Assembly (NCBI RefSeq): GCF_900114605.1
Contig: NZ_FOTP01000001.1
Coordinates: 620,001-684,000, forward strand
DNA: 64,000 bases
Reading direction: 5' to 3'
Source of the DNA: Bradyrhizobium sp. NFR13
GTDB taxonomy: Bacteria; Pseudomonadota; Alphaproteobacteria; Rhizobiales; Xanthobacteraceae
Below are positions 46,479 through 55,238 of this stretch, piece by piece. A program made the position numbers and the translations under genes. The first letter of the stretch is position 1. Each line of letters starts with the position of its first letter. A model generated the notes under the pieces. The model worked only from the letters and a program-made list of their open reading frames with translations. It was not told where the DNA came from and made no database searches.

Positions 46479-48083
46479 CTACAGCGGAATCCGCCGAAAC
46501 TCGCGATTGCTTAGCCCCGCCTCTTCCAGATCGAGATCGCGCTCAATGCGGCGACGGCTTTCGTCGGTGATCTTGCCGTCGCGCAATTGCGCATGGATGA
46601 ATTTGCGCTCGGCCTTGATGAGTTCGCGCACCAGATCGATGCCGACCGCCGAGACGTCGACCTCGGGATCGAGTTCACCGGGCAGCTGGTTCGACCGGCT
46701 TTCGTGGCGCGCCCGCAGCAGCTTCACGACTTCGTCGGAGAGCTCACGATCGTCCGTCATCGCATCGAGCCGCGCCAAGGCGGTGGCCAGCGCCTCGCGG
46801 CGCGTCGCCAGTTCGGCCTCATGTTCGGCGATATATTCCGCGCGGCCGACTTTCGTCACACCCAGCCACTTCACTACTATGGGCAGACACAGGCCGAAGC
46901 CGACCAGCGTGATCAGAATGATGTTGAACGAGACGAACAGGATCAGGTCGCGCGCCGGAAAGGCATCGCCGGACATCAGCGTGAACGGCAGCGCCAGTGC
47001 TGCGGCGAGCGACACCGCGCCGCGCACGCCGGTGAAGGCGACGACGAAGGTCCATTGCCAGTTCGGCGCGGGATCGCGCTTGCGCAGATCCGCGCTGAGC
47101 CAGCGCGGCACATAGATCGCGGCATAGACCCAGACGAACCGCGCCACGATGATCACAACGATGACCAGCGCCGTGGCCAGCATGATGTCGGCGAGTGGAA
47201 AGGCCTTCGACCTCTCGATCAGCGCCCGCATCTGGAAACCTGTCAGCAGAAACAGCAGGCCCTCGACCAGATAGATCACCAAATCCCAGAAGAAGATGCC
47301 TTGCAGGCGCGTTGCCGCCGAGATCAGCAGCGGACCATTCCAGGAGATGTAAAGACCGCAGGCGACGGTAGCGATCACACCCGAGCCGCCGAAATGTTCG
47401 GGGATGAGATAAGCGACATAGGGTGTCAGTAGCGACAGCGTGATTTCGACCTGCGGATCGCGCGCACGATGACGCATGCGCAGGCTGAGCCAGCCGATGG
47501 CGAGGCCAAAGACGAGTTCGCAGGCGAGAATGGCGACGAAGGTGCCGGCCGCCTTCGGCAGCGAGAATGCCCCGGTGGTGATCGCCGCCACCGCGAAGCG
47601 ATACAGGATCAGCGTCGTCGCATCGTTGGCAAGGCCTTCGCCTTCCAGCACGACCAGCATCCGGCGCGGCAGGCCGAGTTTTCGCGCAATCGCCAGCGGT
47701 GCGACCACGTCCGGCGGCGCCACAATGGCGCCGAGCAGGAAACCGACCGACCATGGCAGGCCGATCAGGTAATGCGTGGCCGTAGCGACGAGGCATGCCG
47801 TGAAGATCACGCAGCCGACGGCCAGCAGCGTGATGATGCGCAGACTGGCGCGAAATTCGCGCCAGCTCATGGCGACGCTGGCCGAATAGATCAGCGGTGG
47901 CAGCACGCCGAGCAGCACCACTTCGGGCGGCAGTTCGAGCGCCGGCATGCCCGGCACAAAAGCCAGCGCGATGCCGGCCAGCAGCAGCAGGATCGCCGGG
48001 GCAATGCTGATGCGCTTGGCCAGCCACGCCGTGCCTGCGAGCGCAGCGATCAGAACCAGAAAGATCGGAAATTTGGTTTCCAC
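46479..48083 (-). CDS. Na+/H+ antiporter, CPA1 family
   Basis: A 534-residue NhaP/CPA1-type antiporter. About 12 membrane helices cover residues 1-410, including GAIVAPPDVVAPLAIARKLGLPRRMLVVLEGEGLANDATTLILYR, where the conserved Asp pair of the ion site lies (shown across residues 118-162). The cytoplasmic C-terminal tail is helical and charged. The start is GTG 48083, because no ATG lies near the first helix; a GGA site is 11 bases upstream. It exports Na+ or K+ for pH and salt homeostasis. Confidence 0.9.
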   Translation of the reverse strand: METKFPIFLVLIAALAGTAWLAKRISIAPAILLLLAGIALAFVPGMPALELPPEVVLLGVLPPLIYSASVAMSWREFRASLRIITLLAVGCVIFTACLVATATHYLIGLPWSVGFLLGAIVAPPDVVAPLAIARKLGLPRRMLVVLEGEGLANDATTLILYRFAVAAITTGAFSLPKAAGTFVAILACELVFGLAIGWLSLRMRHRARDPQVEITLSLLTPYVAYLIPEHFGGSGVIATVACGLYISWNGPLLISAATRLQGIFFWDLVIYLVEGLLFLLTGFQMRALIERSKAFPLADIMLATALVIVVIIVARFVWVYAAIYVPRWLSADLRKRDPAPNWQWTFVVAFTGVRGAVSLAAALALPFTLMSGDAFPARDLILFVSFNIILITLVGFGLCLPIVVKWLGVTKVGRAEYIAEHEAELATRREALATALARLDAMTDDRELSDEVVKLLRARHESRSNQLPGELDPEVDVSAVGIDLVRELIKAERKFIHAQLRDGKITDESRRRIERDLDLEEAGLSNREFRRIPL

Positions 48084-48155
48084 GCAGGCGATATCCTCTA
48101 CAGGCCTAATTTGCCCGGCGCGGCGACAAGGTCAATGCAGGCGCGTGCTGAAGTA

Positions 48156-48854
48156 TCAGATCGCACTTGCCGCGATATTGACCATCAGCGCGACCAGCGC
48201 CGTGTTGAAGATGAAAGAGACGATGCCGTGGGCCGTGGCGGTGCGGCGGATGGACTTCACGGTGATGCCGACGTCGGACACCTGCGCGGTCATGCCGATG
48301 ACAAAGGAGAAATACACGAAGTCCCAATAGTCGGGCTGTTCCTTCGTGTCGTCATCGCCAGACGGAAATGCCAGCCCGCCGGGTTTGGCGCCGCGATAGA
48401 ACTGATGGGCATAATGCAGCGAGAAGGTCGTGTGTACGGCGGCCCAGGACGAGGCGATAGTGACGATCGCCAGCGTCAATTCCCAGGCCGTGCGATGGCC
48501 CTCGCCAAGTTCGAACACGATGGCCGCGATACTGGCGAAGGCACCCAGAGCCGCCACCAGCAGAATGATGAAACTGCCATCGTCCTGCAGGGCGGCGTTG
48601 CGGCGGATGTGTTTCTGGCTGCCACTACGCAGCATCATGCCGTAGACCAGCACGAGATAGAACGCGATGAACACGTCCCAGCCGATCAGCAAGCGCGTCA
48701 CCGGTCGCAGCGAGGATGGCAGAACGAAGAACGCAATGACGCCGATCAGGAGCGCAAGGAATGTGCGCGGGCGACCGTAAACGACGCGGATAGGCGCCGG
48801 CATCTTGCGAAAACGGACAAGGAGCTCATCGAGATCCTTGCCCGTCTCCGACAT
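48156..48854 (-). CDS. DUF1345 membrane protein
   Basis: A 232-residue inner-membrane protein with five or six helices: LALLIGVIAFFVLPSS, LLIGWDVFIAFYLVLVYGM, LVAALGAFASIAAIVFEL, and the hallmark segment AVHTTFSLHYAHQFY followed by DYWDFVYFSFVIGMTAQVSDV. This is the DUF1345 pattern. The function is unknown; related proteins have been loosely linked to ion-channel-like folds. ATG 48854 follows AAGGAAG. It lies 13 bases downstream of the polyprenyl synthase gene and is probably co-transcribed with it. Confidence 0.85.
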   Translation of the reverse strand: MSETGKDLDELLVRFRKMPAPIRVVYGRPRTFLALLIGVIAFFVLPSSLRPVTRLLIGWDVFIAFYLVLVYGMMLRSGSQKHIRRNAALQDDGSFIILLVAALGAFASIAAIVFELGEGHRTAWELTLAIVTIASSWAAVHTTFSLHYAHQFYRGAKPGGLAFPSGDDDTKEQPDYWDFVYFSFVIGMTAQVSDVGITVKSIRRTATAHGIVSFIFNTALVALMVNIAASAI

Positions 48855-48867
48855 GATCGGTTCTTCC

Positions 48868-49794
48868 TTAGTTCTTGCGCTCGGCCACGAAGCGGGCAGC
48901 GGCGCGCAGCACATCGCCCTTGTTGCCGAAGATCGACAGCGACGCGTCGGCGGTGGCGATCAGATCCGCGACACGCTTCTTGGCGCCGGCGACGCCGAGC
49001 TGCGTCACGAAGGTGGTCTTGTTGAGCACGGCATCGGCGCCGGCCGGCTTGCCGAGGGTTGCGGCATCGGCCTCGACGTCCAGCAGATCGTCGGCGATCT
49101 GGAAGGCTTCGCCAAGCGCACGGCCGTAATCGTCGAGCGCCTTGTATTCCTTCGGCGTGGCCTGGCCGAGCAGCGCGCCGGCAATGACGCCGTAACGCAG
49201 CAGCGCACCAGTTTTCATCTGCTGAACACGCGCGACGTCCACCGGTTCCTTGTCGCCGAAGCGACCTTCGCCGGCGAGATCAAGCATCTGGCCGCCGACC
49301 ATGCCGCCGAGACCGGCACAGCGCGCGAGCGCCCGGGTCAGCAACAGGCGCACCGTCGCATCCGAATGAATTTCATCGCGGGTGACGATGTCGAAAGCGA
49401 GCGTCAAAAGCGCGTCGCCGGCAAGGATCGCGGTGGCATCGTCGGTGGCCTTGTGCAGGGTCGGACGGCCGCGGCGCAGGTCGCTATTATCCATGGCCGG
49501 CAGGTCGTCATGGATCAGCGAATAGCAGTGGATGCATTCGAGGGCGGCGCCAACCAGCAGCGCCTGCTCGCGATGCACGCCGAATACCGCCGCGCTCTCC
49601 ACCACCAAAAACGGGCGCAGCCGCTTGCCGCCGCCGAGCGAGGAGTAACGCATCGCATCCATCAGCCGCTTCGGCCGGGCGATCTCGTCGGGCAGCACGC
49701 CATCGGCGAGCACCTTGGTCAGTACGGCTTCGGTATCGTCCGCGGTCTGGTCAAGGCGCGAGGCAAAATCTTTGGTAGAAGCACCGGTCGACAT
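48868..49794 (-). CDS. ispA: Short-chain polyprenyl (farnesyl/geranyl) diphosphate synthase
   Basis: A 308-residue class I trans-prenyltransferase. First Asp-rich motif DDLPAMD (residues 96-102, preceded by YSLIH), second motif DDLLD near residue 233, and the substrate loop GGKRLRP near residue 55. The two-residue insertion in DDxxxxD is typical of bacterial farnesyl diphosphate synthase. It condenses IPP with DMAPP/GPP, downstream of the IspG pathway encoded 3 kb away. The chain length is inferred from family only. ATG 49794 is preferred over an ATG 11 codons upstream. Confidence 0.9.
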   Translation of the reverse strand: MSTGASTKDFASRLDQTADDTEAVLTKVLADGVLPDEIARPKRLMDAMRYSSLGGGKRLRPFLVVESAAVFGVHREQALLVGAALECIHCYSLIHDDLPAMDNSDLRRGRPTLHKATDDATAILAGDALLTLAFDIVTRDEIHSDATVRLLLTRALARCAGLGGMVGGQMLDLAGEGRFGDKEPVDVARVQQMKTGALLRYGVIAGALLGQATPKEYKALDDYGRALGEAFQIADDLLDVEADAATLGKPAGADAVLNKTTFVTQLGVAGAKKRVADLIATADASLSIFGNKGDVLRAAARFVAERKN

Positions 49795-49962
49795 TAAGAA
49801 TAGCTCCAGAACAATTTGGCCGGACAATCCTCTATGGCAAAGGCCACGTCAATTGCGCCTGCGGCGTCCCGCCGCGATTGGTCGCGGCAAGCTTAACCGG
49901 CTTGAAAAGAGTGAGGAAACCCCGCTTGATCAGCGGCGTAGCTCCGACCGGGAACGCCCCTC

Positions 49963-50625
49963 TTGCGCCTCATCCGCCGCCTCATCCTGATCGGAATCCT
50001 GCTCGTCTTGTTGCCCTATCTGCTGACGCCGCTTTATGCCGTCGGCCGGCCGATTTCGGCGCTGATGGCATGGCGCTGGATCTCCGGTTCCCCCGTGGAG
50101 CGGACCTGGGTTGATCTCAAGGCCATGTCGCCGGCCCTGCCGCGCAGCGTGGTCGCATCCGAAGATGCCAAATTCTGCAGCCATCGCGGAATCGACTGGG
50201 CTTCCCTGCAAAACGCCATCGAGGACGCCCAGGATGGCGAAGTCTCGGGCGGCGGTTCCACCATCACCCAGCAGGTGGCGAAAAACCTGTTCCTGTGGCC
50301 GGGCCGCAGCGTGATCCGCAAGGGCCTCGAGATTCCGCTGGCCCTGTGGGTCGATCTGGTCCTGTCCAAGCAGCGGATTCTGGAAATCTACCTGAATATC
50401 GCCGAAATGGGCCCGTCCGGGCAGTTTGGCGCCCAGGCCGGCGCCGAATATGCCTTCAATCGGCCGGCCTCGAGCCTGTCTGCCCGAGAAGCTGCGCTTC
50501 TGGCGGCGATCCTGCCCAATCCGGTCACCCGCAGCGCCCGGACACCAGGACCGGGGGTGCGGCGTCTGGCGGCAACCTATATGGCCCGGGCGCAGGCGGC
50601 GGAGTTGCAGCGGTGCTGGAACTAG
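49963..50625 (+). CDS. mtgA: Monofunctional peptidoglycan glycosyltransferase
   Basis: A 220-residue GT51 transglycosylase that polymerises lipid II. One membrane helix at residues 5-27; catalytic Glu E67 in [33 protein letters not shown] near residue 97 and the second catalytic region [17 protein letters not shown]. No transpeptidase domain. The start appears to be TTG 49963, as no ATG precedes the membrane helix. It is divergent from ispA. A larger bifunctional GT51 protein is encoded at the window's right edge. Confidence 0.92.
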   Translation: MRLIRRLILIGILLVLLPYLLTPLYAVGRPISALMAWRWISGSPVERTWVDLKAMSPALPRSVVASEDAKFCSHRGIDWASLQNAIEDAQDGEVSGGGSTITQQVAKNLFLWPGRSVIRKGLEIPLALWVDLVLSKQRILEIYLNIAEMGPSGQFGAQAGAEYAFNRPASSLSAREAALLAAILPNPVTRSARTPGPGVRRLAATYMARAQAAELQRCWN

Positions 50626-50628
50626 GCT

Positions 50629-50678
50629 GTCATTCCGGGGCGGGCGCGGCGCCAGCCGCGAACGAACCCGGAATGACG
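50629..50678. repeat. Palindromic repeat after mtgA
   Basis: Arms GTCATTCCGGG (50629-50639) and CCCGGAATGAC (50668-50678) enclose an inner CGCGGC-GCCA-GCCGCG hairpin. The outer arms match those of the element at 54357-54520, marking a dispersed repeat family. Confidence 0.7.
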
Positions 50679-50856
50679 AAATGGGATAGGTTTCCCGCCC
50701 ATTTCCCCTAAAATTCCCCCCGCCCCGCCCTAGCCATCGCGTCCTCATTCCGTTATAAGCCCGGCCTTATCAGCGATTTTGCCCGCGCGTTCCGTGCTGG
50801 CCGCCCGATACCGGGCGCCGATCGAAACCATCTGCCAAAACCCAAGGACTTTTCCT

Positions 50857-51042
50857 ATGGCCGTTCCGAGAAGAAAAACATCGCCGTCGCGGCGTGGCAT
50901 GCGTCGCTCGGCTGACGCGCTCAAGACCCCGACCTATGTCGAGGACAAGGACTCCGGCGAACTGCGCCGTCCGCACCACCTCGACCTGAAGACCGGCATG
51001 TACAAGGGTCGTCAGGTTCTGAAGGTGAAGAAGGAATCCTGA
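50857..51042 (+). CDS. rpmF: 50S ribosomal protein L32
   Basis: A 61-residue L32: [20 protein letters not shown] followed by [31 protein letters not shown]. The basic N-terminus and HxL-K-T-G-xYKGRxV end match alphaproteobacterial L32, which lacks the zinc cysteines of some L32 forms. The ATG follows AAGGACTTTTCCT. A GCGCCAT/ATGGCGC hairpin without a T-run follows at 51060-51078. Confidence 0.97.
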   Translation: MAVPRRKTSPSRRGMRRSADALKTPTYVEDKDSGELRRPHHLDLKTGMYKGRQVLKVKKES

Positions 51043-51217
51043 CCACTGGATGGAGGGCAGCGCCATATCGGATGGCGCCGCCTTCGCTCGTCCATGTAAG
51101 GTCCGGGTCAGGCGGGTCGAAGCGCCAGCGGGCAAGTCGAGAAAGCTGTTCAGACAATAATTCTGAACTGGTCTTCCGCCCGAATTCGCTCCAACTCTGG
51201 AGCTAATGCGTTGTCCC

Positions 51218-51275
51218 GGTGATGCGCACGCGTCACCCCGGTGATGTCATCACTTTGGTGATGTCCTGCATCACC
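51218..51275. promoter_or_regulatory. Cluster of three GGTGA/TCACC inverted repeats
   Basis: Six half-sites alternate in 58 bases: GGTGA...TCACC (51218-51237), GGTGATG-TCATCAC (51240-51253, perfect GTGATG-T-CATCAC core) and GGTGATG...CATCACC (51257-51275). They lie 42 bases upstream of the membrane-protein gene at 51317. They could be operators for a cooperative repressor or consecutive RNA hairpins. Confidence 0.5.
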
Positions 51276-51316
51276 CACATGCGTTCTGGTTCTCTCGCTC
51301 GCAAAGAAGGCCTTCG

Positions 51317-52000
51317 ATGGCGTCGATCGGTTTCCCGCTGCTGCTGATTCCGGTGGCGATCTGCAACATCATCGTCTTCCTGATGCCCGACCTCGCGCTG
51401 TCGGGCCCGATTCCCCTCTTCCCGATCACGCTGGTGTCGAAAGACATCTGGATGGTGACGCTCAACGACCTGCTCGTTGCGCTCAGCATCCTGTTGCTGT
51501 GGCTCGAAGTGATGCGCGCCGCCCGCCCGGCGCCGAAATATTTCACCGACCATTTCCTGTCGCTGCTGGTGTTCGGCGCTGCCGCCGCCGAATTCGTGAT
51601 GCTGCCGAAATTCGGCAACGCGACCTTCTTCCTGATCACCCTGACAGCGATGGTGGATTTCCTCGCCGGCATCTCGCTGCGCGCCCGCCGTCCACGCCGC
51701 ATCGCCGCGCCGGTCTATGCACCCGAGCCCGTTCGCGCCGAACCGGCTCCGCGCCATGAGCCCGCACCGGCGCCGGTCGCTCCGACACCTCCGCCCGCTC
51801 CCGTTCCGGCCGCAACCTCGGTCGCCGAAGCGGTGCTGACCGATCGTACCGAGCCCAGGATCGAGAAGGTCGAACGGATCGAGCCGAAGCTTGAAGCGAC
51901 CCCGGTGCCGCCGGAAGTCGTGGCGCATACGTCGCCGCAGATCACATCGCCGGATTTGCAGCCGGGTGGTGTCGCGCCGGACAACAAGCCGAAGACGTAA
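51317..52000 (+). CDS. Membrane protein with proline-rich C-terminal tail
   Basis: A 227-residue protein. Residues 1-115 hold four hydrophobic helices (FPLLLIPVAICNIIVFL, LNDLLVALSILLLWLEVM, FLSLLVFGAAAAEFVML, TFFLITLTAMVDFLAGISL). The remaining half is disordered and rich in Pro, Ala and Glu (APAPVAPTPPPAPVPAATSV). I do not recognise a named family; four-helix proteins with such tails are seen in Bradyrhizobiaceae. Possible anchor for a cell-envelope partner. Start ATG 51317 lies after the GGTGA repeat cluster. Confidence 0.8.
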   Translation: MASIGFPLLLIPVAICNIIVFLMPDLALSGPIPLFPITLVSKDIWMVTLNDLLVALSILLLWLEVMRAARPAPKYFTDHFLSLLVFGAAAAEFVMLPKFGNATFFLITLTAMVDFLAGISLRARRPRRIAAPVYAPEPVRAEPAPRHEPAPAPVAPTPPPAPVPAATSVAEAVLTDRTEPRIEKVERIEPKLEATPVPPEVVAHTSPQITSPDLQPGGVAPDNKPKT

Positions 52001-52022
52001 GCGACAAATCTCTCGGCCCGCC

Positions 52023-52042
52023 GTCCTCGCGAAAGCGGGGAC
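52023..52042. repeat. Short palindromic repeat
   Basis: GTCCTCGC-GAAA-GCGGGGAC, one mismatch in 8-base arms, in the gap between convergent genes. It is a shorter relative of the element at 901-930, with the same GAAA-type loop. Confidence 0.55.
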
Positions 52043-52061
52043 AACAGCGGAAAGTCACGCG

Positions 52062-52388
52062 TCAGATCACGCGCTGCGTGCGGTTGATCGCCGGTCCCGA
52101 AACATTCACCTTCGCCACCGCCCGATAGGCCGCCTCGACATCGGCCACATCCGCGCGGCGCAGCACGCGCGTTTGCGGCGCCTGCTCGGCTGTCGCGATC
52201 AGATGCGCAATGAAGGATGCGTCGGGCCGTGCCACGCACGACGACACCGGCGCAGCATGCTGCACCGGCTCAAGCCGCGTCAGCGCAACGCTCTCGATGC
52301 CGGCCGACTCTTTTTCGACCACGAAATCGCCCGCGCGCCGCATCGGATGCGGCGTGGTGGCGTAAGCGCGGGTCGCGGAAATCGACAT
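52062..52388 (-). CDS. Small hypothetical protein
   Basis: A 108-residue protein starting MSISATRAYATTPHPMRRAG, with a conserved-looking C-terminal half ARPDASFIAHLIATAEQAPQTRVLRR. There is no signal peptide or membrane helix. I recall small proteins with this 'PxAxFxAxLIAT' core in Bradyrhizobiaceae, without known function. The frame stays open to 52607, but the upstream part is Arg-rich and not protein-like. The ribosome site is weak. It is divergent from the GGDEF/EAL gene. Confidence 0.65.
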   Translation of the reverse strand: MSISATRAYATTPHPMRRAGDFVVEKESAGIESVALTRLEPVQHAAPVSSCVARPDASFIAHLIATAEQAPQTRVLRRADVADVEAAYRAVAKVNVSGPAINRTQRVI

Positions 52389-52619
52389 CGTTAACAGTGC
52401 TCGCGTCTCAATTCGGGACGAGGGTTGCCCCTCCACCCTCTGCGTCGCAAGGGTCGTGCCGCGGCTCTCCACAAGGTAAATCCGGGCCTGATCAGGCCTG
52501 CGAAGGCCTGCCCGGCTACACTTTCTTAAGTCTTTAGGAACTTTGACTAACGATTGTGGCGATCTGAGCCGTATTGTCGGGGGGCGAATCACCCGACGGC
52601 GTCCCAAAACGAGGCGACT

Positions 52620-54350
52620 TTGACATCCGCTGTTTCCCAGAGCGCCGATTCTTCCTCAAAGGCAGATCGCGCTTCCGAGCCGCAGGCAGCTGAGATTCTG
52701 GCCGCACTCGGCCAGGCCGCCTTCATCTGGGACATCGCCAGCGACCGGATCACCTGGACTGACCAGGCGAGCGCGATCTTCACCGACATTTCCCCCGCGA
52801 CCATCGCCAGCGGCGCCGAGCTTGCGACGCTGATCGAGCCGCAGCGCAGCATTCGCACCGAGGCGCTGGCCAAGGCACTCGCTTCCGGCGGCGGCACCTA
52901 CCGGATCGAATACGGACTACGCGCCTCTACCACCGCCGCCGTGCTGTGGCTCGAGGAAAGCGGCATCTGCCGCGCCGATGCCGATGGCAAGGCGGTACGC
53001 GTCGAAGGCGTCGTCCGCATCAACAACGAACGCCATGCCCGCGACGAGCAGCTGCTGAAACTGGCGCAGCACGATCCCGTCACCGGCGAACTCAATCGCA
53101 CGCATCTCCTGGCATCTCTCGCGGAAGCCATCGAGGAAGCCACCCGTTTCCGCTCGTCCTTTGCCTTCATGCTGATCGGCATCGACCATCTGGCGCGGAT
53201 CAACGACGCCTTCGGCTTCGATATCGCCGATGAAGTGATCGTCGAAATCGCCAAGCGGATTCGCCTGCGGCTGCGCGGCGGCGACGTGATGGGCCGCTTC
53301 TCCGGCAACAAGTTCGGCCTGATCCTGAAGAACTGCACCGTGGACGATGCCACGGTCGCCGCCGAACGCTTCCTGGCCGGCATTCGCGACGAGATCATCC
53401 CGACACAGTCCGGCCCGGTCTCGGCGACCGCCACCATCGGCGCCGTCAGCGTTCCCCGCTATGCGCAGAACGTCAACGAAGCCGTCAACCGCGCGCAGGA
53501 AACGCTCGATGCCGCCAAGCGCCGGCGCCATGGCTCATTTGCCATGTGGCGGCCGAATGTGGAGCGCGATACGCAGCGCCGCGTCAATATCCGCGTCACC
53601 GACGAGATCGTGACTGCGCTGAACGAGCGCCGCATCGTCACCGCCTTCGAGCCCGTGATGCATGCCGACAGCCGCACGCCCGCTTTCTATGAAGCGCTGG
53701 TGCGTATGAAACAGGATGACGGACAATTGCTGCTGGCGCCGGATATCGTGCCGGTGGCCGAGAAACTCGGCCTGATCCGGCTGGTCGATCACCGCGTGCT
53801 CGAACTCGTCGTCGCCGAACTCGCCGCCGCACCGGATGTGCAGTTGTCGCTGAACATTTCGCCCGACACGACGATGGACCCCGACTGGTGGACCTCCATC
53901 GAGTCGATGATGCGTGCGCATCCCGGCGTCGCGCAGCGGCTGATCGTCGAGATCACCGAGACCGTGGCCATCCATGACCTCGACGACGTTCGCGGCTTCG
54001 TCACGCGGCTGAAGAATTTCGGCAGCCGCATCGCCATCGACGATTTCGGCGCCGGCTACACCTCGTTCCGCAACCTGCGCAAGCTCGGCGTGGACATCGT
54101 CAAGATCGACGGCGCCTTCGTGCAGAACATCGCGCATTCCTCCGACGACCGCGCCTTCGTACAGACCCTGATCGATCTCTGCCACCGGCTGAACATCAAG
54201 ACCGTCGCCGAATGGGTGCAGGATGAAACCTCCGCCGTGATGCTGCGCGACTGGGGCTGCAACTACATTCAGGGCCGCCTCACCGGCCTCGCATCCTCCG
54301 CGCGTCCGTGGCTGGACCCGGCATCGCTGCCGAAGCCGGCGGTGGGGTGA
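52620..54350 (+). CDS. EAL phosphodiesterase with degenerate GGDEF domain
   Basis: A 576-residue c-di-GMP protein. A PAS-like sensor (residues 25-135, FIWDIASDRITW) precedes a GGDEF-type domain (140-300) whose motif is SGNKF (228-232), so it cannot be an active cyclase. The EAL domain (325-570) has all key residues: EAL 358-360, N412, E444, D474-D475 (IDDFGAGY), K495 and E531. It therefore most likely hydrolyses c-di-GMP, with the GGDEF part possibly sensing GTP. TTG 52620 has a GAGG site; GTG 52554 is an alternative. It has no membrane segment. Confidence 0.9.
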   Translation: MTSAVSQSADSSSKADRASEPQAAEILAALGQAAFIWDIASDRITWTDQASAIFTDISPATIASGAELATLIEPQRSIRTEALAKALASGGGTYRIEYGLRASTTAAVLWLEESGICRADADGKAVRVEGVVRINNERHARDEQLLKLAQHDPVTGELNRTHLLASLAEAIEEATRFRSSFAFMLIGIDHLARINDAFGFDIADEVIVEIAKRIRLRLRGGDVMGRFSGNKFGLILKNCTVDDATVAAERFLAGIRDEIIPTQSGPVSATATIGAVSVPRYAQNVNEAVNRAQETLDAAKRRRHGSFAMWRPNVERDTQRRVNIRVTDEIVTALNERRIVTAFEPVMHADSRTPAFYEALVRMKQDDGQLLLAPDIVPVAEKLGLIRLVDHRVLELVVAELAAAPDVQLSLNISPDTTMDPDWWTSIESMMRAHPGVAQRLIVEITETVAIHDLDDVRGFVTRLKNFGSRIAIDDFGAGYTSFRNLRKLGVDIVKIDGAFVQNIAHSSDDRAFVQTLIDLCHRLNIKTVAEWVQDETSAVMLRDWGCNYIQGRLTGLASSARPWLDPASLPKPAVG

Positions 54351-54356
54351 CCGCTC

Positions 54357-54520
54357 GTCATTCCGGGGCGAACGCAGCGACAGCTGCGGGCGAACCTCAA
54401 CCACTCCAATGGGAGTGGTGGGGAATCTCGGTATAGTATGAACACATCCAGATTCCGGGTTCGCGACCGCCAAGAGGCGTTCGCGCCCTCAGGCAAACCA
54501 ATTGGTTTGCCGGGAATGAC
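54357..54520. repeat. Composite palindromic repeat
   Basis: Outer arms GTCATTCCGGG and CCGGGAATGAC lie 164 bases apart end to end. Inside are CGCAGC-GACA-GCTGCG and a perfect 20-base palindrome at 54492-54511 with the core AAACCAATTGGTTT. The outer arms match the mtgA-adjacent repeat (50629-50678). Confidence 0.65.
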
Positions 54521-54545
54521 AATTGGGTACTGACGGGGGGCTCTC

Positions 54546-54911
54546 ATGACATTCATCGGCAATCTTCTGACCGCACTGGTCGCGGCGCTGCACATCTATT
54601 TTCTCGTGCTGGAAATGTTTCTCTGGCAGAAGCCGCAGGGCCTGAAGACCTTCAGGAACACGCCGGAGAAGGCCGAGGTCACCGCGGTGCTCGCGGCCAA
54701 TCAGGGCCTCTATAACGGCTTCCTCGCCGCCGGTCTGATCTGGGGCCTGCTGCATCCCGCGCCAGCTTTCGCATTCCAGATCAAGGCATTCTTCCTGCTC
54801 TGCGTGATCGTGGCCGGCGCCTATGGCGCAGCAACCGTGAGCAAGCGCATTCTGTATGTGCAGGCCGCGCCGGCGGCGCTGGCGCTGATCGTGTTGTGGC
54901 TGGCGAAGTAA
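54546..54911 (+). CDS. DUF1304 membrane protein
   Basis: A 121-residue inner-membrane protein with four helices: LLTALVAALHIYFLVLEMFLW, YNGFLAAGLIWGLLH, IKAFFLLCVIVAGAYGAATV and AAPAALALIVLWLAK. The HxYFxxLEMxLW start and NQGLYNGFLAAGL block identify DUF1304. The function is unknown. It stands alone between two repeat elements. The ATG at 54546 follows a GGGGGG run. Confidence 0.88.
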   Translation: MTFIGNLLTALVAALHIYFLVLEMFLWQKPQGLKTFRNTPEKAEVTAVLAANQGLYNGFLAAGLIWGLLHPAPAFAFQIKAFFLLCVIVAGAYGAATVSKRILYVQAAPAALALIVLWLAK

Positions 54912-55238
54912 CTCGCTCATTCATTGTCGTCCCGGTGAAAGCCGGGATGACAATGAGTGTCACGCCTCACGATTCCTTTTGCTGATTTAGCCAACTAAAT
55001 TTCGGCGACATCTTTTCATAAAAACATCGCCATCGCCGCCGCGTCATCGCGCTGACCTCTCGTGCGCGCGTTGCGTCGCGCATGCAGCATTTCATTGTGA
55101 CATACGCATGTCAGAGTCGGCGCGACTCTCGTAACCATCTTGCGCGCGTTTTGTAAAAGCGATGCAGAGCTGAGCTATCTAGACCGTCGTTAGGTGCACC
55201 GCGCGACGCGGTCACGGCATCAACGAGGATCAGCTCTC
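54912..55238. promoter_or_regulatory. Gene-free region upstream of the chemoreceptor
   Basis: No gene is visible in these 327 bases. It contains a REP-like dyad at 54922-54955 (CATTGTCGTCCCGG and complement, one mismatch) and two adjacent perfect palindromes: TGACAT-ACGC-ATGTCA (55098-55113) and AGAGTCG-GCG-CGACTCT (55113-55129). These lie 110-140 bases before the chemoreceptor start and are candidate regulator sites. Confidence 0.5.

Noticed and set aside
51060-51078. rpmF terminator
   Set aside because: The GCGCCAT/ATGGCGC hairpin lacks a T-run and is only 7 bp, so I did not list it as a terminator.
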